The notes beneath the pieces were generated by a model that saw nothing but the letters and a program-made list of their open reading frames with translations, was not told where the DNA came from and made no database searches. Of a DNA stretch of 64,000 nucleotides, positions 34,181-42,199 are shown piece after piece. How positions within the stretch are numbered: position 1 is the first letter of the stretch; every line of letters starts with the position of its first letter. A program made the translations under genes and the position numbers. The stretch spans positions 186,001 to 250,000 of the forward strand of contig CAVWBQ010000002.1 in assembly GCA_963753225.1 (NCBI GenBank). The letters run 5' to 3'. The stretch is from Palsa-504 sp963753225 (GTDB lineage Bacteria > Actinomycetota > Actinomycetes > Streptosporangiales > Streptosporangiaceae).

Positions 34181-34942
34181 TCAGAGCGCGATGACAGAGG
34201 ACACCTCGAGGACCCGGCCGGTGACGTCGGGGTCATTGTCGGAAAGCAGCGAGGCGACCAGGTCGGCGACCTGCGCGGCGGTACCGAACCGGCGCAGTTC
34301 GATGGTTTCGGCCAGGTCGGCCCGCGTCGTCTCGGGTACCAGCGCGGCCATGTAACGGGTTCCGGCAGCAGGACCGGGGGTCACGGCGTTGACGCTGATC
34401 CCGAACCGGCTGGCCTGCAGGGCCAGCGCCCGGGTGAACCCGGCCACCCCCGGCCGGGCCAGCGTGTCATGGCCGGAGGGGGCGTGATCGTACTCACCGC
34501 AGACCGAGGACACCGTGACGATCCGGCCCGAGCGGCGCGCCATCATGGCGAACACCGCGGTGCGGCACAGGTGGAACACGCCGTCCAGGCTGGTGTCGAT
34601 CACAACCCGCCAGTCGGCCTCGGCGAGCCGCGCCAGCGGCTGCTCCCTGGTGATGCCGGCGCAGCTGACCACGGCCTGGACCGGGCCGAGTTCCTCCTCG
34701 GTCAGCCGGAACCAGGCGCTCACCTCGGCGGCGTCGGTGATGTCCACGTCGGTCCCGATTGCGTAGACACCGAGTTCGAAGGCGGCCTTCTCCACCTCGC
34801 GGGCGGAAGGGCCGTCGCCGTGATAGCTGAAACCGACGTCCCAGCCGTCCGCGGCCAGCCGCCGCACGGTGGCCGCGCCGATACCGCGCGAGCCGTCGCT
34901 GACCAGCGCGACCCGGCCTTGCCCGTCGATCGCCTGGCCCAC
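34181..34942 (-). CDS. SDR-family protein with altered active site
   Basis: 253 aa from GTG 34942, which has AGGAGGA upstream (an ATG at 35011 lacks one and falls in the operator). FabG-like fold: cofactor loop DGSRGIG (the usual Thr before Gly is Asp), CAGI for NAG, and C-terminal TPGPAAGTRYMAALVPETTR. The catalytic Ser is kept (VSSVCGE), but where YxxxK is expected the sequence reads SGHDTLARPG, so Tyr and Lys are replaced. Either substrate chemistry differs or it is a non-catalytic NAD(P)-binding protein. Divergent from the Gfo/Idh gene across a palindromic site. Confidence 0.83.
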   Translation of the reverse strand: MGQAIDGQGRVALVSDGSRGIGAATVRRLAADGWDVGFSYHGDGPSAREVEKAAFELGVYAIGTDVDITDAAEVSAWFRLTEEELGPVQAVVSCAGITREQPLARLAEADWRVVIDTSLDGVFHLCRTAVFAMMARRSGRIVTVSSVCGEYDHAPSGHDTLARPGVAGFTRALALQASRFGISVNAVTPGPAAGTRYMAALVPETTRADLAETIELRRFGTAAQVADLVASLLSDNDPDVTGRVLEVSSVIAL

Positions 34943-34990
34943 CGCTGTCTCCTCCTGTCCCGGTCCCCCGCCATGTGATGTCAGGCATCG

Positions 34991-35022
34991 TAACGGCATT
35001 CCCGTTAGCAAGGTTAACGGGA
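34991..35022. promoter_or_regulatory. Operator-like inverted repeats in a divergent promoter
   Basis: TCCCGTTA (35000-35007), seven bases, TAACGGGA (35015-35022): a perfect 8-bp inverted repeat. A third half-site TAACGG lies at 34991-34996. Located 49-80 bases upstream of the SDR start and before the divergent oxidoreductase. Confidence 0.6.
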
Positions 35023-35104
35023 GGTAAATACGGGATCGCGGCGTGTCGGCCAGGGCCTTCCGCAGGCTGAGTCGCGGCCGGATGGCTTAGCCTGAACCGT
35101 GCAC

Positions 35105-36115
35105 ATGCTAAGGATCGGAACCCTGGGCTCGTCGCGCATCTCCGAGCCCGCCCTGATGGAGCCGTCCGCCAGCGTGCCCGAGGTGACGGTGGCCGGGGTC
35201 GCGACCCGTGACCTGGCCCGCGCGGAGGCCTACGCGCTGCGTCACGGCATCCCGAAGGCCTACGGGTCCTACGAAGAGCTGCTGGCCGACCCGGATATCA
35301 ACGCCGTCTACAACCCGCTGCCGAACTCGCTGCACGGGCCGTGGACGCTGCGGGCGATCGCGGCCGGCAAGCACGTGCTGTGCGAGAAGCCGTTCGCGTC
35401 GAACGCGGAGGAGGCAGCGCAGGTGGCGCAGGCCGCTTCGGCCTCCGGCCTGGTCGTGATGGAGGCCATGCACTACCGCTACCACCCGCTCACCGCGCGG
35501 CTGTGCGAGGTCGTGAGTGAGCTCGGGCCGGTGCGGCATATTCAGGCCTGGACGAGCTTCGCCATCACCAACCCCGGCGACATCAGGTACGACTTCGGCC
35601 TGGCCGGCGGGGCCATGATGGACGGCGGCTGCTACGCGCTCGACTGCCTGCGGCTGCTTGGAGCCGGTGACGGGCAGGATGAGCCCTCGGTGACCGGGGC
35701 GCTGGCGGACCCGGTCGTCCCCGGGGCCGGCGCCGAGGCGGCGGATCGCTCGCTGGCCGTCCGGCTGGCCTTCCCCGGCGGGGCGACGGGCTGGTTCGAG
35801 TCCACCTTCACCAGGGACGGCGAGTTCCGGGCCGACCTGCACGTGATCTGTGAGGACGGGCTGGTGCACCTGGACAACTTCATCTTCCCGGCGCGGGGGC
35901 ACCTGACCGCGACCCGGGATGGCTTCGTCGTGGCCGACGAGGCGGGCGGCGGAGAATCGACCTACGTGTACCAGCTGCGGGCGTTCGCCGCCGCGATCAC
36001 CTCGGGGAACCCGGTCCCGACGTCGGCGGAGCACGCGGCGGTGACCATGCGGCTGATCGACGCCGCGTACCGCGCGGCCGGGCTGGCTCCGCGGCCGGCG
36101 GACGGGCGGGGATGA
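35105..36115 (+). CDS. Gfo/Idh/MocA-family oxidoreductase
   Basis: 336 aa from ATG 35105 (GTG 35099 also possible; no strong ribosome site for either, so perhaps leaderless). N-terminal Rossmann fold starts LRIGTLGSSRIS. The EKP motif is present in HVLCEKPFASNAEEA, and the C-terminal alpha/beta domain has DFGLAGGAMMDGGCYALDCL and HYRYHP, typical of sugar or inositol dehydrogenase-like enzymes. Overlaps the M20 peptidase start by ATGA, suggesting a joint pathway. Confidence 0.9.
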   Translation: MLRIGTLGSSRISEPALMEPSASVPEVTVAGVATRDLARAEAYALRHGIPKAYGSYEELLADPDINAVYNPLPNSLHGPWTLRAIAAGKHVLCEKPFASNAEEAAQVAQAASASGLVVMEAMHYRYHPLTARLCEVVSELGPVRHIQAWTSFAITNPGDIRYDFGLAGGAMMDGGCYALDCLRLLGAGDGQDEPSVTGALADPVVPGAGAEAADRSLAVRLAFPGGATGWFESTFTRDGEFRADLHVICEDGLVHLDNFIFPARGHLTATRDGFVVADEAGGGESTYVYQLRAFAAAITSGNPVPTSAEHAAVTMRLIDAAYRAAGLAPRPADGRG

Positions 36116-36171
36116 CCCCCGCCGGCGCGGACGCGGCGGCGGGGATGACCCCCGCTGGCGCGGACGCGGCG
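36106..36171 (+). repeat. 33-bp tandem duplication at a gene start
   Basis: GCGGGGATGACCCCCGC and its continuation occur twice, 33 bases apart, giving the peptide MTPAGADAA twice and duplicating start codon and ribosome-site context. Confidence 0.85.
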
Positions 36172-37500
36172 CGGTTCGCGGCCGACCTGATCAGGATCGA
36201 CACGACCAACCGGGGCGGCGGGGACGCGCGGGAGCGGCCGGCCGCGGAATACGTGGCGGCGCGGCTGGCCGAGGCGGGGCTCGAGCCGGTACTGCTCGAG
36301 TCGGCGCCGGGGCGGGCCAACGTGGTGGCGCGGATCGCTGGTGGCGGGGATGAGGCCCCCGCAGGGGGCCCTGAGGGAGCACTGCTGCTGCACGGGCACC
36401 TGGACGTGGTGCCGGCCGACCCGGCGGACTGGTCGGTGCCCCCGTTCTCCGGCGAGATACGCGACGGGGTGCTCTGGGGGCGCGGCGCGGTTGACATGAA
36501 GAACGCGGACGCGGTGCTGATCGCGCTGGCCGCCGACTGGGCGCGCTCCGGCCGCAGGCCGGGGCGGGACATCGTGCTCGCGTTCACCGCGGACGAGGAG
36601 GACACCGCGCAGGCCGGTTCGCAGTGGCTGGTCGAGCGGCATCCGGAGCTGTTCGAGGGCTGCACCGAGGCCGTCGGGGAATCCGGGGCGTTCACCTTCC
36701 ACGCCGGGCCGGGGCGGCGGCTTTACCCGATCGCCTCCGCCGAGCGGGGCACCGCCTGGCTGAAGCTGACCGCGCACGGCCGGGCCGGGCACGGCTCCAA
36801 GCCGAACGACGCGAACGCGGTGACCCGGCTGGCCGGGGCGGTAGCCAGGATCGGCGCCTACCGGTGGCCGGTCCGGCTGATCCCGACGGTGCGCGCCGCG
36901 GTCGAGGCCATCGCCGCCGAGGCCGGGACCCGCCTGCCGGACGGGGCGCTGGACGGCCCGCTGGAGGCGGACGAGCTGCTGGGGTGGCTCGGGCCCGCGG
37001 GTGCGCTGGTGGCCGGGACCGTGCGCAACAGCGCCAACCCGACCATGCTGGCGGCGGGCTACAAGCTCAACGTGATACCCGGCGAGGCGGTCGCATACGT
37101 GGACGGCCGGGTCCTGCCCGGCTTGGCCGGGGAGTTCCGCAGCACGCTGGACGAGCTGACCGGACAGGACGTGACCTGGGAGTACGCCCACGAGGAGATA
37201 CCGCTGGAGGCGCCGCTCGGCGCCCCGGTGATGGCCCGCATGGCGCGGGCGCTGCTGGCCGAGGACCCGGGCTCTGTCGTCGTGCCCTACTGCATGAGCG
37301 GCGGCACCGACGCGAAGCAGTTCTCCCGGCTCGGCATGACCTGTTACGGCTTCACCCCGCTGGTGCTGCCCGAAGGCTACGACTACTACGCCATGTTCCA
37401 CGGCACCGACGAGCGCATCCCGCTGTCCGCGCTGGAGGCGAGTGTCCGGATTATGGACCGGTTCCTCACGGCCGCGATGTCTGATCAAGAAATTTTCTGA
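36112..37500 (+). CDS. M20-family zinc peptidase/amidohydrolase
   Basis: 462 aa. Zinc site residues H96 and D98 in HGHLDVVP, bridging D128 in GAVDMKNA, the general base and ligand Glu pair in FTADEEDTA, and a late His in AMFHGTDERIP. The dimerisation domain (HGRAGHGSKPND onwards) is intact. Known members cleave dipeptides, N-acyl amino acids or carbamoyl compounds. The N-terminus is encoded by a 33-bp duplication (two ATGs, 36112 and 36145, each with GCGGGG before it), so either may be used. Ends in an intrinsic terminator overlapping the last codons. Confidence 0.92.
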   Translation: MTPAGADAAAGMTPAGADAARFAADLIRIDTTNRGGGDARERPAAEYVAARLAEAGLEPVLLESAPGRANVVARIAGGGDEAPAGGPEGALLLHGHLDVVPADPADWSVPPFSGEIRDGVLWGRGAVDMKNADAVLIALAADWARSGRRPGRDIVLAFTADEEDTAQAGSQWLVERHPELFEGCTEAVGESGAFTFHAGPGRRLYPIASAERGTAWLKLTAHGRAGHGSKPNDANAVTRLAGAVARIGAYRWPVRLIPTVRAAVEAIAAEAGTRLPDGALDGPLEADELLGWLGPAGALVAGTVRNSANPTMLAAGYKLNVIPGEAVAYVDGRVLPGLAGEFRSTLDELTGQDVTWEYAHEEIPLEAPLGAPVMARMARALLAEDPGSVVVPYCMSGGTDAKQFSRLGMTCYGFTPLVLPEGYDYYAMFHGTDERIPLSALEASVRIMDRFLTAAMSDQEIF

Positions 37501-37508
37501 TCTTTTTT
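37483..37508 (+). terminator. Rho-independent terminator inside the end of the M20 gene
   Basis: GATCAAGAAA pairs with TTTTCTGATC (one bulged base) and six T follow (37503-37508). The last residues SDQEIF and the stop are encoded in the stem, an AT-rich patch that stands out in this genome. Confidence 0.8.
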
Positions 37509-37638
37509 GTGCGATTGTTTCCGCAGGTTAGAGCGCCTGTTCTTGATGTGGCGGAAGCGGCGGGGCGGGGTGAACTGGCATCTTGTGGCTTGTTCGGGGC
37601 ATTGCTGCTGCTGTCTGGTGATGGGCAGGAGGTAGTCA

Positions 37639-38649
37639 ATGACCGTAGTTGAGGTACCGTCCGGCGCGCACATGGCGGAGAGATGGCTCGGCGGGCGATT
37701 CCGGCTGGACGAGCGGATAAGCACCGACACTCAGGCCAGCGGATCCTCGGGGCCGTGCGGTTCCTCATGGGAGGCGCGCGGCCTTTCCTTGTGGAAGGCC
37801 ACCGACCAGTTGCTCGGCCGTGCCGTCACGATCTACCTGCTCCCCAGGGGGCCCGTCCCGCGCGCCGTGGTCGACGCGGTGCAGTCGGCCGCCAAGGTAT
37901 CCGACCCGCGGCTGGCCACCATCTACGACACCGACTTCGACGGGCAGTGCCCATACATCGTGACCGAGCGGACGCCCGGCACGCACCTGGAGGACCTGGT
38001 GCTGTCCGGCCCCTTCCCGCCAGCACTGCCGCATCCGGCCCTGGCCGCGGCCATGATCGCGGACGCGGCCGACGCGATCGCCGTCGCGCACCGGGCCGGC
38101 CTGCCGCACCTGCGGCTGACCCCGCACTCGGTGCGCTGGGACAACGCCAGCGGCCTCAAGATCACCGGCCTCGGCCTGGACGCGGCGCTCTTCGGCACGG
38201 TTCCGGGCGGCACTGGTACGAGCGGCACGGATGCGGAGGACCCGGTAGCCGCCGACACCGCGGCGCTGGCCCGGATGCTGTACGCGCTGCTCACCGGGTA
38301 CTGGCCCGGCGACGAGCCGACCGCGCTGCCGCCCGCGCCCCGGCACAAGGGACGCGTGTGCACGCCGCGCCAGATCCGCGCCGGGGTGCCCGCTCTGCTG
38401 GACGCCATCGCCTACCACGGCCTGCAGGGAGAGGCGGCCGACGCCCCGCTGCGGCCGCAGACCTCGGCCGGGATGGCCATGGCGCTCCGCATGGTGCAGC
38501 GGCCGTCCTACCAGCTGGACCGGCTGGACCGGCTGGAGAGCGTGCCGGTCATCCGGTCCGGCGCCCAGGGGCAGCGGCGGCAGGCCCGGCACGCCAGGGC
38601 CAGGGCCGGCCTCGGGCTGCGCACCACGCTGCTGCGCCCGGCCATGTAA
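37639..38649 (+). CDS. Pseudokinase-like protein (MviN-tail type)
   Basis: 336 aa with GGAGG ribosome site. The fold of a Ser/Thr kinase is visible (small lobe GRFRLDERIS, hinge IVTERTPGTHLEDLVL, helix IADAADAIAVAHRAGLPHLR), but catalytic motifs are lost: the HRD loop reads LPHLRLTPHSVRW and DFG reads ITGLGLD. This resembles the pseudokinase domain of actinobacterial MviN/MurJ-type proteins, here without membrane helices. It likely acts as a binding scaffold rather than an enzyme. The minus-strand SWIM frame runs opposite to it along most of its length. Confidence 0.75.
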   Translation: MTVVEVPSGAHMAERWLGGRFRLDERISTDTQASGSSGPCGSSWEARGLSLWKATDQLLGRAVTIYLLPRGPVPRAVVDAVQSAAKVSDPRLATIYDTDFDGQCPYIVTERTPGTHLEDLVLSGPFPPALPHPALAAAMIADAADAIAVAHRAGLPHLRLTPHSVRWDNASGLKITGLGLDAALFGTVPGGTGTSGTDAEDPVAADTAALARMLYALLTGYWPGDEPTALPPAPRHKGRVCTPRQIRAGVPALLDAIAYHGLQGEAADAPLRPQTSAGMAMALRMVQRPSYQLDRLDRLESVPVIRSGAQGQRRQARHARARAGLGLRTTLLRPAM

Positions 38650-39201
38650 GGCGGCGTCCCCGCGAAGTTCCTCGGCGCGGGCCAGGGAGTCGGCCAGGTC
38701 GTCGGTCAGGCAGTTCCCGGCGGCCAGCACCTCGCTGATCCGGGCGGCCGCGTGCCCGGCCAGCTCGCGGGCGGCCTCAGGCGCCTCGCCGGCCAGGTCC
38801 TCCACCTCGTCAAGGAGATCTTCCAGATCGCTGGTGTCGGGATACCAGCCGTCGTCCGGATCGCAGTCGCCCGCCTCGGCGGCCAGGCCGGCGAGGACGT
38901 CATCGAGTTCGGCGCGCAGCTCGGCGGCCGGGTCGGGACCGGCGCGGACCCAGGTGAGCACCGCAGCGACCGCGTGCGGGCAGGGAGCCCCATCTTGGTA
39001 CGGGGCCGGGCAGGCACAGTGCGCCTCCAGGCCGAACGGCTTGACCCGCACGCTGACCTCGGTGCCGTCCACGATCGCCTCGATCTGCGGCCCGACCGCG
39101 GAAAACCCCGCCACCTTATCCGCCAGTACGACGGCCTGCGCGAAGACGTCCTCGGCCACGGCCGCGCGCAGTGACTCCTCGGTCACCTCGATCTGTGCCA
39201 T
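37765..39201 (-). CDS. SWIM zinc-finger protein with unusually long open frame
   Basis: The N-terminal ~185 residues (39201 to ~38650) are a small SWIM protein: EVSVRVKPFGLEAHCACPAP then GAPCPHAVAAVLTW gives the CxC...CxH zinc site, followed by a very acidic helix (DTSDLEDLLDEVEDLAGEAP). After that the frame has no stop for another ~885 bases and is antisense to the pseudokinase gene; those residues are Gly/Arg/Gln-rich and do not look like protein. The true end is unclear. SWIM domains bind DNA or protein. Lies just downstream of the LysRS gene. Confidence 0.65.
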   Translation of the reverse strand: MAQIEVTEESLRAAVAEDVFAQAVVLADKVAGFSAVGPQIEAIVDGTEVSVRVKPFGLEAHCACPAPYQDGAPCPHAVAAVLTWVRAGPDPAAELRAELDDVLAGLAAEAGDCDPDDGWYPDTSDLEDLLDEVEDLAGEAPEAARELAGHAAARISEVLAAGNCLTDDLADSLARAEELRGDAALHGRAQQRGAQPEAGPGPGVPGLPPLPLGAGPDDRHALQPVQPVQLVGRPLHHAERHGHPGRGLRPQRGVGRLSLQAVVGDGVQQSGHPGADLARRAHASLVPGRGRQRGRLVAGPVPGEQRVQHPGQRRGVGGYRVLRIRAARTSAARNRAEERRVQAEAGDLEAAGVVPAHRVRGQPQVRQAGPVRDGDRVGRVRDHGRGQGRMRQCWREGAGQHQVLQVRAGRPLGHDVWALPVEVGVVDGGQPRVGYLGGRLHRVDHGARDGPPGEQVDRDGTAEQLVGGLPQGKAARLP

Positions 39202-39207
39202 CCGCCG

Positions 39208-40872
39208 TCACCCGGGCAGCAGGCGGCGGATCTGGTCCTGGCCCAGCGCCAGCAGCAGCGTGGGCAGCCGCGGGCCCGTGTTCTTCCCGATCAGCAGCTG
39301 GTAGAGCAGGATGAACCAGGTCCGCTGGGCGGCCGACAGCTCCGGGGAGCGCGGGGCGTCGATGGGCAGCCCCCGCATCAGCTTGGGGACGCCGTACAGC
39401 AGCGCGGTCAGGCCGTCGAGGGACCAGTCATCCGCCATCCGTTCGGTCAGCAGCTTGAGCGCGCCACGTTCTTCCTCGCTGAGGGCCGCGAGCCTGGCCG
39501 TGTCCGGCCGGTCGCGGACCTGGGTCCGGTCGGCGGGATCCACGTACCCGGCCACCCACGCCTGCGCGCAGTCCAGCCGGGGCCGGACCTCGTCCAGCGA
39601 GGCCACTGGATCCTGGTCGGTCAGGTCCCGCAGGATGCGCAGGATCTGCGCCTCGTCGCCCGCCGTGATGTCCGCCACCGAGGCCAGCGTCCGGAATGGC
39701 AGCGGCCGCGGCGTGAGCGGCAGCGGCCCTTCCGCGGTCCCGGCCGCGCGGCCGTACACCGCCACGGAGGCCGGCTCGGCGGTCCCGTCCGCGACCTTGC
39801 GGCTCAGCGCGTCCCACTCGTCGTAGACCCGGCCCACCTCCTGGTCGAAGGCCAGGGTGATGGACTGCTCGGGACGGCGCCGGGCGTACAGCCAGCGGAG
39901 CAGCGGCGCCTCGAAGATCTCCAGGGCATCGGCCGGGGTTGGTGCGCGGCCGGCCGAGCCGCTCAACTTGGACGAGCCGCCGGAGGCGCCGACGAAGGCG
40001 TACCCGAAGTGCAGCGGCATCTCGCCGCCGAAGATCTCCGACACCAGCTCCCCGCCGACGGTGAAGCTGGATCCGGGCGAGGCGTGGTCGACCCCGGCCG
40101 GCTCGAACGTCACCCGCTCGTAGGCCCAGCGCATGGGCCAGTCGACCTTCCAGGCCAGCTTCCCGGCCACCTCGGCGATGGGCACCGGGCCCACCTGGGC
40201 GCCGCAGGCGCAGGTGTAGCTGATCTGGTTGGTCTCGTCGTCGTAGCCGGTCACCGTGGTGTCGTCGCGCCCGCAGGCCGCGCAGTACGGCCTGAACGGG
40301 TAGTAGGCCCTGGTGCCCGCGCCCTGCGGGTCGTCGTCATCAGGATCGGCTGACTTCTTGGTCTGGTACCTGGCCAGCACCGCGCCGATGTCGGCCCGGC
40401 GCCGCATGGCGGTGATGATCTGCCCGGTGTAGGCGCCGGAGGTGTACATCTGGGTCTGGCTGATCTCGGTGACCAGGACGCCGAGCCTGGCCAGCGACTC
40501 GCGCAGCGGCTCCTTGAAGTGCTCGGCCCAGCTCTGGTGCCGGCCGCAGGGATCGGGCACCGCGGTCAGCGGCCGTCCGATGTGCTCGGCGAACGACTCG
40601 GGGAAGCCGGCCGGGACCCGGCGCAGCCGGTCGTAGTCGTCCCAGGACAAGATGTGCCTGGCGGGCACCCCCTGCTTGCGGATCTCGTCCGCGATCAGGT
40701 GCGGCACCATCAGCTCGCGCAGGTTTCCCAGGTGCACGGGCCCGGACGGGCTGATCCCCGACGCGCAGGTCGGCGCCTCGCCGGGATGCCGGCGTTCCGC
40801 TTCGGCACGCACCTCGCCGGCTGTGCGCACCACCCAGTCATCGGCCACAGCCACGGGACAGGACACCTCCAT
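39208..40872 (-). CDS. lysS: Class I lysyl-tRNA synthetase
   Basis: 554 aa. Class I signatures: HIGH-type PSGPVHLGN (H47) and KMSKS-type SSKLSGS (301-306), with a four-Cys zinc site (C197, C200, C221, C223) and the all-helical anticodon-binding end. This is the archaeal-style LysRS found in a minority of bacteria including some actinomycetes, not the common class II enzyme. It charges tRNA-Lys in the cytoplasm. Whether a class II copy also exists cannot be told from this window. Confidence 0.93.
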   Translation of the reverse strand: MEVSCPVAVADDWVVRTAGEVRAEAERRHPGEAPTCASGISPSGPVHLGNLRELMVPHLIADEIRKQGVPARHILSWDDYDRLRRVPAGFPESFAEHIGRPLTAVPDPCGRHQSWAEHFKEPLRESLARLGVLVTEISQTQMYTSGAYTGQIITAMRRRADIGAVLARYQTKKSADPDDDDPQGAGTRAYYPFRPYCAACGRDDTTVTGYDDETNQISYTCACGAQVGPVPIAEVAGKLAWKVDWPMRWAYERVTFEPAGVDHASPGSSFTVGGELVSEIFGGEMPLHFGYAFVGASGGSSKLSGSAGRAPTPADALEIFEAPLLRWLYARRRPEQSITLAFDQEVGRVYDEWDALSRKVADGTAEPASVAVYGRAAGTAEGPLPLTPRPLPFRTLASVADITAGDEAQILRILRDLTDQDPVASLDEVRPRLDCAQAWVAGYVDPADRTQVRDRPDTARLAALSEEERGALKLLTERMADDWSLDGLTALLYGVPKLMRGLPIDAPRSPELSAAQRTWFILLYQLLIGKNTGPRLPTLLLALGQDQIRRLLPG

Positions 40873-40921
40873 CGTCTTTCGCAGGGATCAGCGTACAAGA
40901 GGACGGGTCATCCGTTGATTA

Positions 40922-40951
40922 TTGACTGAGCGTATACTCTCAGCGTATTCT
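40922..40951 (+). promoter_or_regulatory. Promoter with overlapping inverted repeat before the PadR operon
   Basis: TTGACT (40922-40927) and TATTCT (40946-40951) are 18 bases apart and end 7 bases before the PadR ATG, so the transcript may be leaderless. CTGAG (40926-40930) and CTCAG (40939-40943) form an inverted repeat between the two boxes, a fitting repressor site. Confidence 0.55.
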
Positions 40952-40958
40952 GCCCTTC

Positions 40959-41486
40959 ATGAGCGTTCCCCTGACTCTGCTGGGCCTGCTCGAGCGGGAG
41001 CCGAGCCATGGCTATGACCTGAAACGGGACTACGACACCTACTTCGGCCGCGGCAAACCGCTGCCGTACGGGCAGGTATACGCGACGCTGGCCCGGCTGG
41101 CCCGGGACGGCAAGGCGGTGGCCGGAGAGGCCGAGCCGGGCGACGGCCCGGACCGCAAGCGCTACGCCATCACCCCGGTCGGCACTGCCGAGGTCGGGAC
41201 CTGGCTGGCCGAGCCGTCCGAACCCGAGCCGCACCTGCAGACCGTGCTGTTCGCCAAGGTGATGCTGGCGCTGATGCTCGGCCGGCCGGCCGCGCGCTAT
41301 CTCGACGCGCAGCGGGCCAGGCACCTGCGGCGGATGCGGGAGCTGACCGAGGCCAAGCGTACCGGCCCGCTGATGGACACGCTGCTGGCCGACTACGGCC
41401 TGTTCCACCTCGAAGCCGACCTGCGCTGGATCGATACCACCGCGGCCAGGCTCGGGGAGCTGGCGGAACTGGTGCGTGCGTCATGA
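40959..41486 (+). CDS. PadR-family transcriptional regulator
   Basis: 175 aa. The winged HTH is clear (LTLLGLLEREPSHGYDLKRD, then GQVYATLARLARDGKAV), followed by the longer helical dimerisation region of the PadR-s2/AcrR-like class. It is the first gene of an operon with an ABC ATPase (4-bp overlap) and an FtsX-like permease, and so probably represses that exporter until a drug-like ligand binds. Confidence 0.9.
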   Translation: MSVPLTLLGLLEREPSHGYDLKRDYDTYFGRGKPLPYGQVYATLARLARDGKAVAGEAEPGDGPDRKRYAITPVGTAEVGTWLAEPSEPEPHLQTVLFAKVMLALMLGRPAARYLDAQRARHLRRMRELTEAKRTGPLMDTLLADYGLFHLEADLRWIDTTAARLGELAELVRAS

Positions 41487-42199
41487 CCGGGGCGAACGGG
41501 ACACGGAGCCCGCTGATCGAGGCGCGCGAGATCACCAAGTCGTTCGGCCAGACGCCTGCGCTGCGCGGCGCCAGCGTGGCGGTGGCGGCCGGCGAGATCC
41601 TCGCCGTCATGGGCCCGAGCGGCTCGGGCAAGTCGACGCTGCTGCACTGCCTGGCCGGCATCTTCTCGCCGGACGAGGGCGAGATCATCTTCGACGGGCA
41701 GCGGCTCGACCAGCTCTCCGAGGCCAGGCGAACCGAACTGCGGCGCACCGCGTTCGGCTTCGTGTTCCAGTTCGGGCAGCTGGTGCCCGAACTGACCGCG
41801 GCCGATAACGTCGCGCTGCCGCTGCTGCTCAACCGGGTCCGGCGGGCCGCGGCGTACCAGCAGGCCATGTCGTGGCTGGCGCGGCTGGGCCTGGAGGGGA
41901 AAGACGGCCGGCGGACCGGGGAGCTGTCCGGCGGCGAGGCGCAGCGGGTGGCGGTGGCCCGGGCGCTGGCGATCAAGCCCAAGGTCCTGTTCGCCGACGA
42001 GCCGACCGGCTCGCTGGACTCGCTGACCGGCGAGAAGGTGATGAACCTGCTGACCGACCTGACCCGGGAAGAGGGCACGACTGTGGTGCTGGTGACCCAC
42101 GACGCGCGGGTCGCGGCCTACGCCGAGCGTGAGGTCGTGGTGCGCGACGGCAAGGTCACCACGCTGGAGCCCAGCGGAACCGACGGGGGCTTCCGCTGA
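41483..42199 (+). CDS. MacB/LolD-type ABC ATPase
   Basis: 238 aa. Walker A GPSGSGKST, Q-loop FVFQFGQLVPEL, signature LSGGEAQRVAVARAL, Walker B VLFADEPTGSLDS and H-loop VTHDARV. The LVPELTA Q-loop context is typical of MacB/FtsE-like ATPases that drive FtsX-type permeases. The start overlaps the PadR stop and its own stop overlaps the permease start. Confidence 0.94.
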   Translation: MTGANGTRSPLIEAREITKSFGQTPALRGASVAVAAGEILAVMGPSGSGKSTLLHCLAGIFSPDEGEIIFDGQRLDQLSEARRTELRRTAFGFVFQFGQLVPELTAADNVALPLLLNRVRRAAAYQQAMSWLARLGLEGKDGRRTGELSGGEAQRVAVARALAIKPKVLFADEPTGSLDSLTGEKVMNLLTDLTREEGTTVVLVTHDARVAAYAEREVVVRDGKVTTLEPSGTDGGFR

